Assembly: GCA_035691285.1 (NCBI GenBank)
Contig: DASSJI010000284.1
Location: 1 to 45,940 of the forward strand
DNA length: 45,940 bases
Source: DATFEN01 sp035691285
Lineage (GTDB): Bacteria; Acidobacteriota; Vicinamibacteria; Fen-336
Direction: 5' to 3'
In this document: piece after piece, positions 33,737 to 41,657 of the stretch
Layout: each line of letters begins with the position of its first letter
Numbering within the stretch: position 1 is the stretch's first letter
Notes under the pieces: model-generated
Told to the model about the DNA's origin: nothing
Databases searched by the model: none
The model's input: only the letters and a program-made list of their open reading frames with translations
Made by a program: the position numbers and the translations under genes

Positions 33737-34511
33737 GGCTCTCGCGCTGCGCGCCGTCGTACGGATAGGGCTCCGAGAGGACCCACGGTCCGCGCTCGGT
33801 GACGGCGACCGTCAGCTCGAAGTGCGCCGACAGGCTCCCGTCCACCGTGACGGCCGTCCAGTCGTCGTCCAGGACGCGCACCTCCGGACCTCCGACGTTC
33901 ACCATCGGCTCGATGGCCAGGCACATGCCGGGACGCAGTCGCTCGCGACGGCCAGCCGGCCCGTAGTTGGGGATCTGCGGCTCCTCGTGGAGGCTGGTGC
34001 CGATGCCGTGGCCCACGAATTCGCGGACGACCGAGTAGCCGTTCCCCTCGGCGTGGCTCTGCACCGCGTGGCCCAGGTCGCCCACGCGGCGCCCGGGTCG
34101 GCACTGCTCGATGGCGGCCTGCAAGCACTCCTCGGTGACGCGCATCAGGCGTTGCGCCTCCGGGCCGATCGCCCCAATCGCGACGGTACGGGCCGCGTCG
34201 CCGTAGAAGCCGTCGACCACGCACCCCAGGTCGAGGCCGACGATGTCGCCGTCCTTCAGGCGGCGCGGACCGGGGATGCCGTGGACGACCTCCTCGTTCA
34301 CCGAGATGCACAGCGACGCGGGGTAGCCGCGATAACCAAGGAACGCCGGCTTCGCCCCGGCCTTCACGATCCGGTCGTGGGCGATCCGGTCGAGCTCGCG
34401 CGTCGTGACTCCGGGCAGCGCGGCCGCCTCCAGGGCGTCGAGGGTGTCGACCACGATGCGGCAAGCCCGCGCCATGATCTCCAGCTCCCGCCGCGACTTC
34501 TGGACGCTCAC
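33726..34511 (-). CDS. map: Methionine aminopeptidase, type I
   Basis: This enzyme removes the N-terminal methionine from nascent proteins. The 261-residue product has all type I active-site residues: H78, metal ligands D94, D105, H168, E201 and E232 in LDLGCVVDGFYGDAART, VGHGIGTSLHEEP, LAIEPM and AHFELTVAV. It lacks the N-terminal SH3-binding or zinc extension of eukaryotic forms. The start is GTG at 34509-34511, overlapping the adk stop (GTGA); the longer upstream frame is the shadow of adk. Its 3' end overlaps infA by 11 nt. The secY-adk-map-infA order is typical of many bacteria. Confidence 0.97.
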   Translation of the reverse strand: MSVQKSRRELEIMARACRIVVDTLDALEAAALPGVTTRELDRIAHDRIVKAGAKPAFLGYRGYPASLCISVNEEVVHGIPGPRRLKDGDIVGLDLGCVVDGFYGDAARTVAIGAIGPEAQRLMRVTEECLQAAIEQCRPGRRVGDLGHAVQSHAEGNGYSVVREFVGHGIGTSLHEEPQIPNYGPAGRRERLRPGMCLAIEPMVNVGGPEVRVLDDDWTAVTVDGSLSAHFELTVAVTERGPWVLSEPYPYDGAQRESHAG

Positions 34512-35185
34512 CGGCCGGCCTCCAGCTTCGCCTGCAGCTCGTCGAAGACGACGTCCATGGGACGGTCGCCGTCGACGCGGTGGAAGCGCGGCTGGGTCCT
34601 GTAATGCTCGATGAGCGGCCGGGTGCGCTCGTCGTACTCGGCCAGCCGTTTCGCGACCACGGCCTCTTTGTCGTCCTCCCGCTGCACGAGGGGGGTCGAG
34701 CACCAGTCGCACAGGCCGGGACGTGTCGGCGGGCTCGTCTCGACGTGGTAGGTGGCCTGGCACTTCGGGCACCAGCGGCGACCCGAGAGCCGACGGAGCA
34801 GCACCTGGCGGGGCACCTCGATGTCGAACACGACGAAGCTGTCCGCGCCCGCCATGCCCTCGAGGCCCCGCACCTGCGGCAGCGTCCGCGGGAACCCGTC
34901 CAGGATGTAGCCGTTCGCGCAGTCGGGACGCGCGATCCGCTCCCGGATCATGGCGACCAGCAGCTCGTCCGGGACGAGCTGCCCCTTCTCCATGAGCGGG
35001 GCCGCCTGCAGTCCGAGCGGGGTGCCCTCGGCGATGGCCTGCCTCAACATGTCACCCGTCGAGATGCGCACGAGCTCGCGCTCCGCCGCCAGCCGACCGG
35101 CCTGTGTCCCCTTCCCCGCGCCCGGAGGGCCGAGGAAGATGATGCGGATCGGGGCGCCGGCACGGGGTGCGCTACCTCCTCCCAC
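34508..35185 (-). CDS. adk: Adenylate kinase with zinc-type LID
   Basis: This enzyme interconverts ATP + AMP and 2 ADP. The 225-residue product has the P-loop GPPGAGKGT (19-27), the AMP-binding ISTGDMLR and GYILDGFPRTLPQ, and a long LID domain with four cysteines C139-x2-C142 and C159-x2-C162, the zinc-stabilised form. It carries a 12-residue N-terminal extension (MGGGSAPRAGAP) relative to most Adk. The start is GTG at 35183-35185: GGAGG lies five bases upstream, inside the end of secY, and the genes overlap by 14 nt. No other good start codon exists before the P-loop strand. Confidence 0.96.
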   Translation of the reverse strand: MGGGSAPRAGAPIRIIFLGPPGAGKGTQAGRLAAERELVRISTGDMLRQAIAEGTPLGLQAAPLMEKGQLVPDELLVAMIRERIARPDCANGYILDGFPRTLPQVRGLEGMAGADSFVVFDIEVPRQVLLRRLSGRRWCPKCQATYHVETSPPTRPGLCDWCSTPLVQREDDKEAVVAKRLAEYDERTRPLIEHYRTQPRFHRVDGDRPMDVVFDELQAKLEAGR

Positions 35186-36575
35186 GAATCCTCCGGCCGC
35201 CCTTCCCTCCGAAACCGTCGTAGTGGCGCATGACGAGCTGCGCCTCGATCTGGGCCACCGTGTCCATGGCGACGCCCACGACGATCAGGAGCGACGTTCC
35301 GCCGAAGTAGAAATTGAGGCCGAGCCCCCGGGTCACCCAGTCCAGGTTGTACTCGGTCAGGAAGTTGTCGAGGGGGATCCCGATCACCGGGATCGGGTCG
35401 ACCCGGAAGCCCGCGATCAAGAACTCGGGCAGCAGGGCCACCAGGGCGAGGTAGATGGCCCCTCCGAAGGTGATGCGCCCGAGGATGTGGTCCAGGTACT
35501 CCGCGGTCTTCTTGCCCGGGCGGATGCCAGGGATGAAGCCGCCGTACTTCCGCATGTTCTCCGCGACGTCGTCGGGGTTGAAGACGATGGCGGTGTAGAA
35601 GTAGCAGAAGAAGATGATGAAGGTGACGTAGAGCAGGTTGTAGAGCGGCATCGACCAGCGGAGCTGCTCCGACACCGCCTGCATCCACGGGCTCTGGGCC
35701 TGGAAGAACGAAGCCACCGTCTGCGGGAAGGCGATGATCGAGGAGGCGAAGATCACGGGGATCACGCCGCTGGTGTTGACGCGGAGCGGCAGGTGGGTGG
35801 ACTGGCCCCCGTACATGCGCCGGCCCACGACGCGCTTCGCGTACTGCACCGGGATGCGGCGCTGGCCGCGCTCCACGAACACGATCGCCCCGATCACCGC
35901 CACCATCATGGCCAGCAGCACGAGGGCCGCGAGCAGCGACAGCTCGTTGCGCTGGATCTTGTCGAAGGTGTCGATCACGCCGCCGGGGAAGCCGACCACG
36001 ATGCCGGCGAAGATGATGAGGCTCATCCCGTTGCCGATGCCACGGTCGGTGATCTGCTCGCCCAGCCACATGATGAAGGCCGTGCCCGTGGTCAGGGTCA
36101 ACACGCACATGAGCTTGAAGCCGATCCCGGGGCTCTCGACGATCCGGAACTTGTCGGTCAGCGTCATCCGCTCGAGGTAGGCGGCGATGCCCAGGGACTG
36201 GACGATCGAGAGGAGCACGGTCCCGTACCGGGTCCACTGGGTGATCTTGCGGCGTCCGAGCTCGCCTTCCTTGGAGAGCTTCTCGAGATACGGCCACACC
36301 ACGGTGAGGAGCTGCAGGATGATCGACGCGGAGATGTACGGCATGATCCCCAGGGCGAACACCGTCACCTTGCCCAGGTTCCCCCCGGAGAACATGTCCA
36401 CGAGCCCCATCCAGTTCCCGCGGTTCTGCTCGAAGAAGTCGATCAGCGCCTGGGAGTTGATGCCCGGCGTCGGGACGTGGGCCCCCAGGCGGTACACGCC
36501 CAGCAGGGCGAGGGTGAACAGGACCCGCTTGCGCAGGTCCGGGATCTCCCAGATGTTCCTGAGGCTCTGCAGCAT
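35172..36575 (-). CDS. secY: Protein translocase subunit SecY
   Basis: SecY, the channel subunit of the SecYEG translocon. The 467-residue product has ten predicted membrane helices; recognisable blocks are LALLGVYRLGAHVPTPGIN near helix 1, FALGIMPYISASIILQLL near helix 2, and the cytoplasmic loop GQRRIPVQYAKR. GGQSTHLPLRVNTSGVIPVIFASS and FGGTSLLIVVGVAMDT are also recognisable near helices 7 and 10. The periplasmic plug after helix 1 is present (DMFSGGNLGKVTVFA). The ATG at 36573-36575 starts three bp after rplO. The gene overlaps adk at its 3' end. Length and motifs are typical. Confidence 0.99.
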   Translation of the reverse strand: MLQSLRNIWEIPDLRKRVLFTLALLGVYRLGAHVPTPGINSQALIDFFEQNRGNWMGLVDMFSGGNLGKVTVFALGIMPYISASIILQLLTVVWPYLEKLSKEGELGRRKITQWTRYGTVLLSIVQSLGIAAYLERMTLTDKFRIVESPGIGFKLMCVLTLTTGTAFIMWLGEQITDRGIGNGMSLIIFAGIVVGFPGGVIDTFDKIQRNELSLLAALVLLAMMVAVIGAIVFVERGQRRIPVQYAKRVVGRRMYGGQSTHLPLRVNTSGVIPVIFASSIIAFPQTVASFFQAQSPWMQAVSEQLRWSMPLYNLLYVTFIIFFCYFYTAIVFNPDDVAENMRKYGGFIPGIRPGKKTAEYLDHILGRITFGGAIYLALVALLPEFLIAGFRVDPIPVIGIPLDNFLTEYNLDWVTRGLGLNFYFGGTSLLIVVGVAMDTVAQIEAQLVMRHYDGFGGKGGRRIRGRR

Positions 36576-36578
36576 GCG

Positions 36579-37028
36579 CTAGCTCGCGATGACCTCGGCC
36601 TTGCCGCCGAGGCCCGTGATCCTCTCCTGGGCCTGGGCGCTGAAGCGGTGCGCCTGCACCGTGAGCGCCTTGGTGAGGGTGCCCTTGCCGAGGACCTTCA
36701 CGCCGGCCAGCAGCTTCTTCACGATCCCCTTCTCCATCAGCAGGTCGGGGGTGACGATCGTCCCGGCCTCGAACCGCTCCAGGGTGCCGAGGTTCACGTA
36801 GGCGAACTCCCGGCGGAAGCGAGCGTTTGCGAAGCCGCGTTTCGGGACGCGCCGGTGGAGCGGCATCTGGCCGCCCTCGAAGCCCTCCCGGTGGCGGTGG
36901 CCGCTGCGGCTCTTCTGGCCCTTCTCCCCGCGCGTCGCGGTCTTGCCCATGCCGCTGCCCGGCCCGCGGCCGACGCGCTTCCGGTTGCGGGTCGCGCCCT
37001 TCGCCGGCTTCAGGTTGTGAAGACCCAC
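36579..37028 (-). CDS. rplO: 50S ribosomal protein L15
   Basis: L15, a late-assembling 50S protein that threads deep into 23S rRNA. The 149-residue product begins MGLHNLKPAKGATRNRKRVG and has the Gly/Lys-rich RNA-binding stretch GRGPGSGMGKTATRGEKGQK, then FEGGQMPLHRRVPKRGF. Its C-terminal globular domain includes GTIVTPDLLMEKGIVKKLLAGVKVLGKG. The start is GTG at 37026-37028. It lies 11 bp after rpmD and three bp before secY in the spc segment. Confidence 0.98.
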   Translation of the reverse strand: MGLHNLKPAKGATRNRKRVGRGPGSGMGKTATRGEKGQKSRSGHRHREGFEGGQMPLHRRVPKRGFANARFRREFAYVNLGTLERFEAGTIVTPDLLMEKGIVKKLLAGVKVLGKGTLTKALTVQAHRFSAQAQERITGLGGKAEVIAS

Positions 37029-37039
37029 GCTGTCCTCCT

Positions 37040-37255
37040 CTAGCTCTCGACGATCTCGACCAGGTGCGGCACGGCGTTCACCAGCCCGCGCACCGCGGGC
37101 GTGTCGACGCGCTCGACCACCTGATGCAACCGCCGCAGGCCGAGGCCGCGCACCGACGCGCGCTGCTTGTCCGTGCAGCCGATCAGGCTGCCGATCATGC
37201 GGACGCGGATCGTCCCCGCGGCCGGCTTCCGCTCCTTCTTCGCCTTCGTGGCCAT
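37040..37255 (-). CDS. rpmD: 50S ribosomal protein L30
   Basis: L30 of the large subunit. The 71-residue product has a short Lys-rich N-terminal extension (MATKAKKERKPAAG) and the conserved IRVRMIGSLIGCTDKQRASVRGLGLRRLHQVVERVDTPAVRG core. The C-terminal tail (NAVPHLVEIVES) is the family's usual end. It lies 17 bp after rpsE and 11 bp before rplO. L30 is absent in some phyla, so its presence is a mild taxonomic marker. Confidence 0.97.
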   Translation of the reverse strand: MATKAKKERKPAAGTIRVRMIGSLIGCTDKQRASVRGLGLRRLHQVVERVDTPAVRGLVNAVPHLVEIVES

Positions 37256-37272
37256 CGTCGCGCTCCGCCCGC

Positions 37273-37848
37273 CTATCCCTGCGCCTCGGCGGCCGCCGCG
37301 CCGGGCACGCTCTTCTCCGGCTTCTCGTCCGTCCCGATGACCTCGGCGACGCTCTTGCCGCGCAGGCGCGCCACCTTCTCCGGCTGCTTCACGCGCAGGA
37401 GCGCGTCCATGGTCGCCTTCACGACGTTGTGGGCGGTGGTCGAGCCCAGGCTCTTGGTCAGGATGTTCTGGATGCCCGCGGCGGTGATCACGGCGCGCAC
37501 GGCGCCGCCCGCGATCACGCCGGTGCCTTCCGAGGCCGGCTTCAGGAGCACCGAGCCCGAGCCGAAGCGTCCCGTGACCGCGTGGGGGATGGTCGCGCCC
37601 TGGGCGGTGATCGGCACGCGGAACACGTTCTTCTTGGCGGCCTCGATGCCCTTCTTGATCGCCGACGAGACCTCGCGGGCCTTGCCCATGCCGTAGCCCA
37701 CGTGGCCCGCGCCGTCGCCGATCACCACGAGGGCACTGAAGGACAGGTTCTTGCCGCCCTTCACGACCTTCGTGACCCGGTTGATCGAGACCACCTGGTC
37801 CTTGAGCTCCAGGCTCGAGATGTCGAGTTTTTCGCTGACGTGCTTCAT
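37273..37848 (-). CDS. rpsE: 30S ribosomal protein S5
   Basis: S5 at the mRNA entry side of the 30S, involved in accuracy and helicase activity. The 191-residue product has the double-stranded RNA-binding-like N domain (LKDQVVSINRVTKVVKGGKNLSFSALVVIGDG, GHVGYGMGKAREVSSAIKKGIEAAKKN). Its C domain contains GSGSVLLKPASEGTGVIAGGAVRAVITAAGIQNILTKSLGS. A C-terminal tail rich in Glu/Ala/Lys (residues about 165-191) exceeds the usual length. It lies 13 bp after rplR. Confidence 0.98.
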   Translation of the reverse strand: MKHVSEKLDISSLELKDQVVSINRVTKVVKGGKNLSFSALVVIGDGAGHVGYGMGKAREVSSAIKKGIEAAKKNVFRVPITAQGATIPHAVTGRFGSGSVLLKPASEGTGVIAGGAVRAVITAAGIQNILTKSLGSTTAHNVVKATMDALLRVKQPEKVARLRGKSVAEVIGTDEKPEKSVPGAAAAEAQG

Positions 37849-37861
37849 CCCAGGTCCTTCC

Positions 37862-38227
37862 CTAGAACTTGAGGCCGCCCTCGCGCGCGGCCTCGGCCAG
37901 GGCCTTGACCCGGCCGTGGTACTGGAACCCGCCGCGGTCGAAGACCACGGCCGTGACGCCCTTCTCCTTGGCCCGCGACGCGATCAGGCTGCCCACGGCC
38001 TTGGCCGCGGTCACGTTGCCGCCGAGCTTCTTCGCGCCTCGGAGCTCCTTCTCGACGCTCGAGGCGGAGCACAGCGTCCGGCCGTGCTCGTCGTCGATGA
38101 GCTGGGCGTAGATGTGGCTCTGGCTGCGGAACACAGCCAGCCGCGGGCGCTCGTCGCTGCCCGCGACGCGCTTGCGGATGCGCCTGTGGATCCGCTCGCG
38201 AGTCTCTTCCTTGGTCTTCACGCTCAT
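37862..38227 (-). CDS. rplR: 50S ribosomal protein L18
   Basis: L18, which binds 5S rRNA together with L5 and joins it to the central protuberance. The 121-residue product starts MSVKTKEETRERIHRRIRKRVAGSDERPRLAVFRSQSHIYAQLIDDEHGRTL and ends with the family's VVFDRGGFQYHGRVKALAEAAREGGLKF. All motifs are canonical. It lies nine bp after rplF and 13 bp before rpsE. A longer frame on the same strand through 38642 is a shadow of rplF. Confidence 0.98.
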   Translation of the reverse strand: MSVKTKEETRERIHRRIRKRVAGSDERPRLAVFRSQSHIYAQLIDDEHGRTLCSASSVEKELRGAKKLGGNVTAAKAVGSLIASRAKEKGVTAVVFDRGGFQYHGRVKALAEAAREGGLKF

Positions 38228-38236
38228 GGCGACCTC

Positions 38237-38794
38237 TTACTTCGCCCCGCCGGCGCCGGTGGCCCCGGCCTTCCCGGCCTTCTTCTTGAGCACCTCGCCG
38301 ACGTAGCGGATGCCTTTCTGCTTGTAGGGGTCCGGACGGCGCAGGCCTCGGATCTCCGCGGCCACCTGGCCCACCTTCTGCCGATCGATGCCCGAGACCA
38401 CCACGCGCGTCTGCTTGTCGATCGCGATCTTGATGCCCTCGGGGATCGCGAACACCACCGGGTGGGAGAAGCCCAGGGAGAACACGACCTTCTGCCCCTC
38501 GACCTGGGCCTTGTAGCCGACGCCGACGATGTCCAGCTCCTTGCTGAAGCCCTCGGTCACGCCGCGGATCGCGTTGTTGGCCAGCGCGCGGGCCATGCCG
38601 TGGAAGGCGCGCACCTGGCGGTCCTCGCCGCTGCGCGTGCACACGAGCTCCCCACCCTTCACCTCGAAGGCGATCCCCGGCGGCACCGGGGTGTCGAGCC
38701 TGCCCTTGGGCCCCTGCACCTGGACCCGCCCCCCGGAGACGCTGACCTTCACGTCCTTCGGGATCGCGATGGGCTTTCTTCCGACGCGAGACAT
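38237..38794 (-). CDS. rplF: 50S ribosomal protein L6
   Basis: L6 near the factor-binding site and the sarcin-ricin loop. The 185-residue product has two RNA-binding-like repeats: MSRVGRKPIAIPKDVKVSVSGGRVQVQGPKGRL and the second domain with VGVGYKAQVEGQKVVFSLGFSHPV and QKVGQVAAEIRGLRRPDPYKQKGIRYVGE. The C-terminus carries an extra Gly/Ala/Lys-rich end (KKAGKAGATGAGGAK). It lies 10 bp after rpsH and nine bp before rplR. Confidence 0.98.
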   Translation of the reverse strand: MSRVGRKPIAIPKDVKVSVSGGRVQVQGPKGRLDTPVPPGIAFEVKGGELVCTRSGEDRQVRAFHGMARALANNAIRGVTEGFSKELDIVGVGYKAQVEGQKVVFSLGFSHPVVFAIPEGIKIAIDKQTRVVVSGIDRQKVGQVAAEIRGLRRPDPYKQKGIRYVGEVLKKKAGKAGATGAGGAK

Positions 38795-38804
38795 TTGAGG
38801 CTCC

Positions 38805-39203
38805 TTACCAGACGTTGCAGAGGATCTCGCCGCCCACGCCCTCGCGGGCCGCCGTCTTGCCCGTCATGACGCCGCGGGAGGTGGAGATGATGTTGATGCC
38901 CAGCCCGCCGTAGACCCGGGGGATCTCGGTCTTGGCGCAGTAGATCCGGCAGCCGGGACGGCTGACGCGCTGGATGTCGGTGATGACGCGCTCCATGCCG
39001 GGGCCGTACTTCAGGTAGATGCGCAGGGTGCCCTGCTTGCCGTCCTCGGCGACCTTGTAGTTGGCGACGTACCCTTCGTCCTTCAGGATGCGGGCGATCT
39101 CCACCTTCAGCTTCGAGGAGGGGATGTCCACCTTGGGAAGCTTGGCCCGGACGCCGTTCCGGATCCGGGTCAGCATGTCCGCGACGGGATCGGTCATATT
39201 CAT
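38805..39203 (-). CDS. rpsH: 30S ribosomal protein S8
   Basis: S8, a primary binder of the central domain of 16S rRNA, and the repressor of the spc operon in E. coli. The 132-residue product begins MNMTDPVADMLTRIRNGVRAKL and ends with VSRPGCRIYCAKTEIPRVYGGLGINIISTSRGVMTGKTAAREGVGGEILCNVW; the STSRGVMT motif is diagnostic. The ATG at 39201-39203 is preferred over the ATG two codons later because AGAGGAAG lies at a good spacing; the longer upstream frame overlaps rpsN and is not real. Confidence 0.97.
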   Translation of the reverse strand: MNMTDPVADMLTRIRNGVRAKLPKVDIPSSKLKVEIARILKDEGYVANYKVAEDGKQGTLRIYLKYGPGMERVITDIQRVSRPGCRIYCAKTEIPRVYGGLGINIISTSRGVMTGKTAAREGVGGEILCNVW

Positions 39204-39229
39204 CGTTCGTCTTCCTCTCGCCTCGCGCC

Positions 39230-39415
39230 CTACCAGCTCGCCTTGACCACGCCGGGGATGTCCCCCGCCAGGGCCAGGTTCCGGAAGCAGATGCGGCACA
39301 GCCGGAACTTGCGGAGGTAGCCCCGGGGCCGGCCGCAGCGCTTGCAGCGCGTGTACTTCCTGACCGCGAACCTCGGCTTGCGTTCCGACTTTGCGATGAG
39401 AGACAGCTTCGCCAC
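39230..39415 (-). CDS. rpsN: 30S ribosomal protein S14, type Z (zinc)
   Basis: S14 of the short zinc-binding class (61 residues), located in the 30S head near the A site. The four cysteine ligands C24-x2-C27 and C40-x2-C43 are intact (TRCKRCGRPRGYLRKFRLCRICF), and the C-terminus reads GDIPGVVKASW as usual. The longer zinc-free form (~100 residues) is not present in this window. It lies 10 bp after rplE and 26 bp before rpsH, one of the widest gaps in the cluster. Confidence 0.98.
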   Translation of the reverse strand: MAKLSLIAKSERKPRFAVRKYTRCKRCGRPRGYLRKFRLCRICFRNLALAGDIPGVVKASW

Positions 39416-39425
39416 TCGTCTCCTC

Positions 39426-39971
39426 CTACTGGTTGCGGAACGGCATGCCGAGGTACTGGAGGAGCAGCTTGCTCTCCTCGTCGGACTTGGCCGTCGTCAC
39501 GAACGTCACGTTCATGCCCCGGAGCTTCTCGACCTTCGCGTAGTCGATCTCCGGGAAGATGATCTGGTCCTTGAGGCCCAGGGTGTAGTTGCCCCGGCCG
39601 TCGAAGGCGTTCTGGGGCACGCCGCGGAAGTCCCGCACCCGGGGCAGCGCCACGTTGAACAGCCGATCGCAGAACTCGTACATGCGCTCGCCCCTGAGGG
39701 TGACCGTGGCCGCGATCGGCATCCCGGCGCGCAGCTTGAAGGCCGCCACCGACTTGCGGGAGCGACGCACAGCCGGCTTCTGGCCGGCGATCCTGCCCAG
39801 CTCGTCCATGGCCGCGTCGAGGATCTTGATGTTCTGGGTGGCCTCGCCCACGCCCATGTTGATCACGACCTTCTGGAGGCGCGGGACCGCCATCACGGTC
39901 TCGTAGCTGCGCTCCTTCATGAGGCGCGGGACGATCTGCTTGTAATAGGCTTCCTTGATCCGGGCCGCCAT
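39426..39971 (-). CDS. rplE: 50S ribosomal protein L5
   Basis: L5, which binds 5S rRNA and forms an intersubunit bridge with S13 and P-site tRNA. The 181-residue product contains VPRLQKVVINMGVGEATQNIK, the ISGQKPAVRRSRKSVAAFKLR-like block (here AGQKPAVRRSRKSVAAFKLR), PRVRDFRGVPQNAFDGRGNYTLGLKDQIIFPEI, and the conserved end MNVTFVTTAKSDEESKLLLQYLGMPF. Length is typical. It lies 10 bp after rplX and 10 bp before rpsN. Confidence 0.98.
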   Translation of the reverse strand: MAARIKEAYYKQIVPRLMKERSYETVMAVPRLQKVVINMGVGEATQNIKILDAAMDELGRIAGQKPAVRRSRKSVAAFKLRAGMPIAATVTLRGERMYEFCDRLFNVALPRVRDFRGVPQNAFDGRGNYTLGLKDQIIFPEIDYAKVEKLRGMNVTFVTTAKSDEESKLLLQYLGMPFRNQ

Positions 39972-39981
39972 CTCGTCCTCT

Positions 39982-40323
39982 CTACTTGTCCAGGACCGCG
40001 CCGCTCTTGGCGACGCGGACCTTGCGCCCGTCGGCGAGGACCTTCACGCCGATGCGGGTCAGCTTGTCGTTCTCGGGGTCCACCAGCATCACGTTGGAGA
40101 CGTGGACCGGGGCCTCGCGCTCGGCGATGCCGCCCTTGATGTTGCGCTGCGGGTTGGGCCGGGTGTGGCGCTTGATGAAGTTCACTCCCTGGACGATCAC
40201 GCGGTTCTTCTCGCGGATCACCTGGAGCACCTTCCCGCGCTTGCCCTTGTCCTTGCCCGCGACGACCTCGACCAGGTCGTTCTTGCGGATGCGGATGCGG
40301 TTTCTCTGGGCGCTTTCCGCCAT
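39982..40323 (-). CDS. rplX: 50S ribosomal protein L24
   Basis: L24, an assembly initiator of the 50S near the tunnel exit. The 113-residue product has the KOW motif region (IRKNDLVEVVAGKDKGKRGKVLQVIREKNRVIVQGVNFIKRHTRP), GGIAEREAPVHVSNVMLVDPE, and a C-terminal end ADGRKVRVAKSGAVLDK. The N-terminus carries about 11 extra residues (MAESAQRNRIR) before the KOW strand. It lies four bp after rplN and 10 bp before rplE. Confidence 0.98.
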   Translation of the reverse strand: MAESAQRNRIRIRKNDLVEVVAGKDKGKRGKVLQVIREKNRVIVQGVNFIKRHTRPNPQRNIKGGIAEREAPVHVSNVMLVDPENDKLTRIGVKVLADGRKVRVAKSGAVLDK

Positions 40324-40327
40324 GGCC

Positions 40328-40702
40328 TTACAGCACCTCCGGAGCGAGGGACACGATCTTCATGAACTTCTTGTCGCGCAGCTCGCGGGCCACCGGGCCG
40401 AACACGCGGGTGCCCACCGGCTCCCCGTCGGCGTTGATCAGGACCGCGGCGTTCTCGTCGAAGCGGATGTAGGTTCCGTCGCGGCGGCGCTGCTCCTTCC
40501 GGCAGCGCACGATGACCGCCTTCACCACCTTGCCCTTGCGGACGGTCTCGGGGGCGTCCGGGGCGGACTCCTTCACGTTGGCCGTGATCACGTCCCCCAG
40601 GCTCGCATACCGGCCCGTGGAACCGCCGACGGGAAGGATGCAGGAGATCTTCCGGGCGCCCGAGTTGTCGGCCACCTGGAGGATCGTGCGCATCTGGATC
40701 AT
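40328..40702 (-). CDS. rplN: 50S ribosomal protein L14
   Basis: L14 of the large subunit, contacting 16S helix 14 in an intersubunit bridge and serving as the docking site for RsfS. The 124-residue product begins MIQMRTILQVADNSGARKISCILPVGG and continues with GDVITANVKESAPDAPETVRKGKVVKAVIVRCRKEQRRRDGTYIRFDENAAVLI and GTRVFGPVARELRDKKFMKIVSLAPEVL. The sequence is canonical and full length. It lies 14 bp after rpsQ and four bp before rplX. Confidence 0.98.
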   Translation of the reverse strand: MIQMRTILQVADNSGARKISCILPVGGSTGRYASLGDVITANVKESAPDAPETVRKGKVVKAVIVRCRKEQRRRDGTYIRFDENAAVLINADGEPVGTRVFGPVARELRDKKFMKIVSLAPEVL

Positions 40703-40716
40703 GGCTTCCCCTCCCC

Positions 40717-41019
40717 CTAGGCCTGGGCCTCGAGGGCCAGCTCGTCCGCGCCCTGGGCGCCCTTCTGCACGATCTCCTCGACGCTCCAGCGCTTGCGCTT
40801 CGAGAGCGGACGGCTCTCCACGATGCGCACGGTGTCGCCGCGCTTGGCCCCCAGCTCGTCGTGGGCCATGAACTTCGAGGTGCGCTTGACGCGCTTGCGG
40901 TAGAGGTCGTGGCGCACGAAGCGCTCGACGGCCACCACCACCGTCTTCTCCATCTTGTCGGAGACCACGACGCCGACCTTCCGGTTCTTGCCGCGTGCCG
41001 CGGTCGTCTTGCCTTCCAT
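40717..41019 (-). CDS. rpsQ: 30S ribosomal protein S17
   Basis: S17, a primary 16S rRNA binder. The 100-residue product has the OB-fold core KVGVVVSDKMEKTVVVAVERFVRHDLYRKRVKRTSKFMAHDELGAKRGDTVRIVESRPLSKRKRWSVEEIV. It is longer than the usual ~85 residues at both ends: a short MEGKTTAARGKN leader and a C-terminal acidic QKGAQGADELALEAQA tail. It lies nine bp after rpmC and 14 bp before rplN. Confidence 0.97.
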   Translation of the reverse strand: MEGKTTAARGKNRKVGVVVSDKMEKTVVVAVERFVRHDLYRKRVKRTSKFMAHDELGAKRGDTVRIVESRPLSKRKRWSVEEIVQKGAQGADELALEAQA

Positions 41020-41028
41020 TCTCGTCTC

Positions 41029-41223
41029 CTACCTCGCGGCCTGCTTCTCGCGGAGCACCGTCTTCAGGCGGGCGATCGTCCGCCGCGTCTCGCGGAGCTT
41101 CAGGGGGTTGTCGAGCTGGCCGAGGGCCTTCTGCACCCGCAGGCGGAAGAGCTGCTCGGCCAGCTTCTTCTCCTCGCCCTTGAGGTCCTCGACGCTCATC
41201 TCACGTGCCTTCTCGGCCTTCAC
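41029..41223 (-). CDS. rpmC: 50S ribosomal protein L29
   Basis: L29 at the tunnel exit, next to L23. The 64-residue helical product has the family pattern AREMSVEDLKGEEKKLAEQLFRLRVQKALGQLDNPLKLRETRRTIARLKTVLREK. The start is GTG at 41221-41223, two bases after the rplP stop, so the ribosome site lies within the end of rplP. It lies nine bp before rpsQ. Confidence 0.97.
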   Translation of the reverse strand: MKAEKAREMSVEDLKGEEKKLAEQLFRLRVQKALGQLDNPLKLRETRRTIARLKTVLREKQAAR

Positions 41224-41225
41224 CG

Positions 41226-41645
41226 TTAGACCTCCGCCTCGAAGCGCTTCACGAACTTGGTCCTGATCCCCAGCTTGTGGGCGGCCAGGCGGAGCGCCTC
41301 GCGGGCCTCGGCCTCGGGGATGCCCTCCATCTCATAGAGGATCTTGCCGGGCTTCACGACGCACACCCAGAACTCGGGCGCGCCCTTGCCCTTCCCCATT
41401 CGGGTCTCCTGGGGCTTCTTGGTCACCGGCTTGTCGGGGAACATGCGGATCCAGATGCGGCCGTTCCTCTTGATGAAGCGCGTGATCGCGATGCGGCCGG
41501 CCTCGATCTGGCGGTCCGTCACCCACGCGGGCTCGAGGGCCTTGAGGCCATAGTCCCCGAAGGACACCTCGCCCCCGCGCCAGGCCTTGCCCGACATGCG
41601 GCCGCGCTGCTGCTTGCGGTACTTGACCTTCTTGGGCATCAGCAT
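41226..41645 (-). CDS. rplP: 50S ribosomal protein L16
   Basis: L16 near the A-site tRNA elbow and peptidyl-transferase center. The 139-residue product contains MPKKVKYRKQQRGRMSGKAWRGGEVSFGDYGLKALEPAWVTDRQIEAGRIAITR, RIWIRMFPDKPVTKKPQETRMGKGKGAPEFWV and the conserved end. MLM offers two start codons two residues apart (41645 and 41639); the second gives the usual MPKK start. The Arg position hydroxylated by RoxA in other bacteria (near residue 81) lies in the retained PQETRMGKGKG region. It lies 12 bp after rpsC and two before rpmC. Confidence 0.98.
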   Translation of the reverse strand: MLMPKKVKYRKQQRGRMSGKAWRGGEVSFGDYGLKALEPAWVTDRQIEAGRIAITRFIKRNGRIWIRMFPDKPVTKKPQETRMGKGKGAPEFWVCVVKPGKILYEMEGIPEAEAREALRLAAHKLGIRTKFVKRFEAEV

Positions 41646-41657
41646 GGACGTCGTCTC

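Noticed and set aside
34950..37043. 697-codon plus-strand frame opposite secY and rplO
   Set aside because: Antisense shadow of the conserved secY and rplO genes with a low-complexity charged translation.
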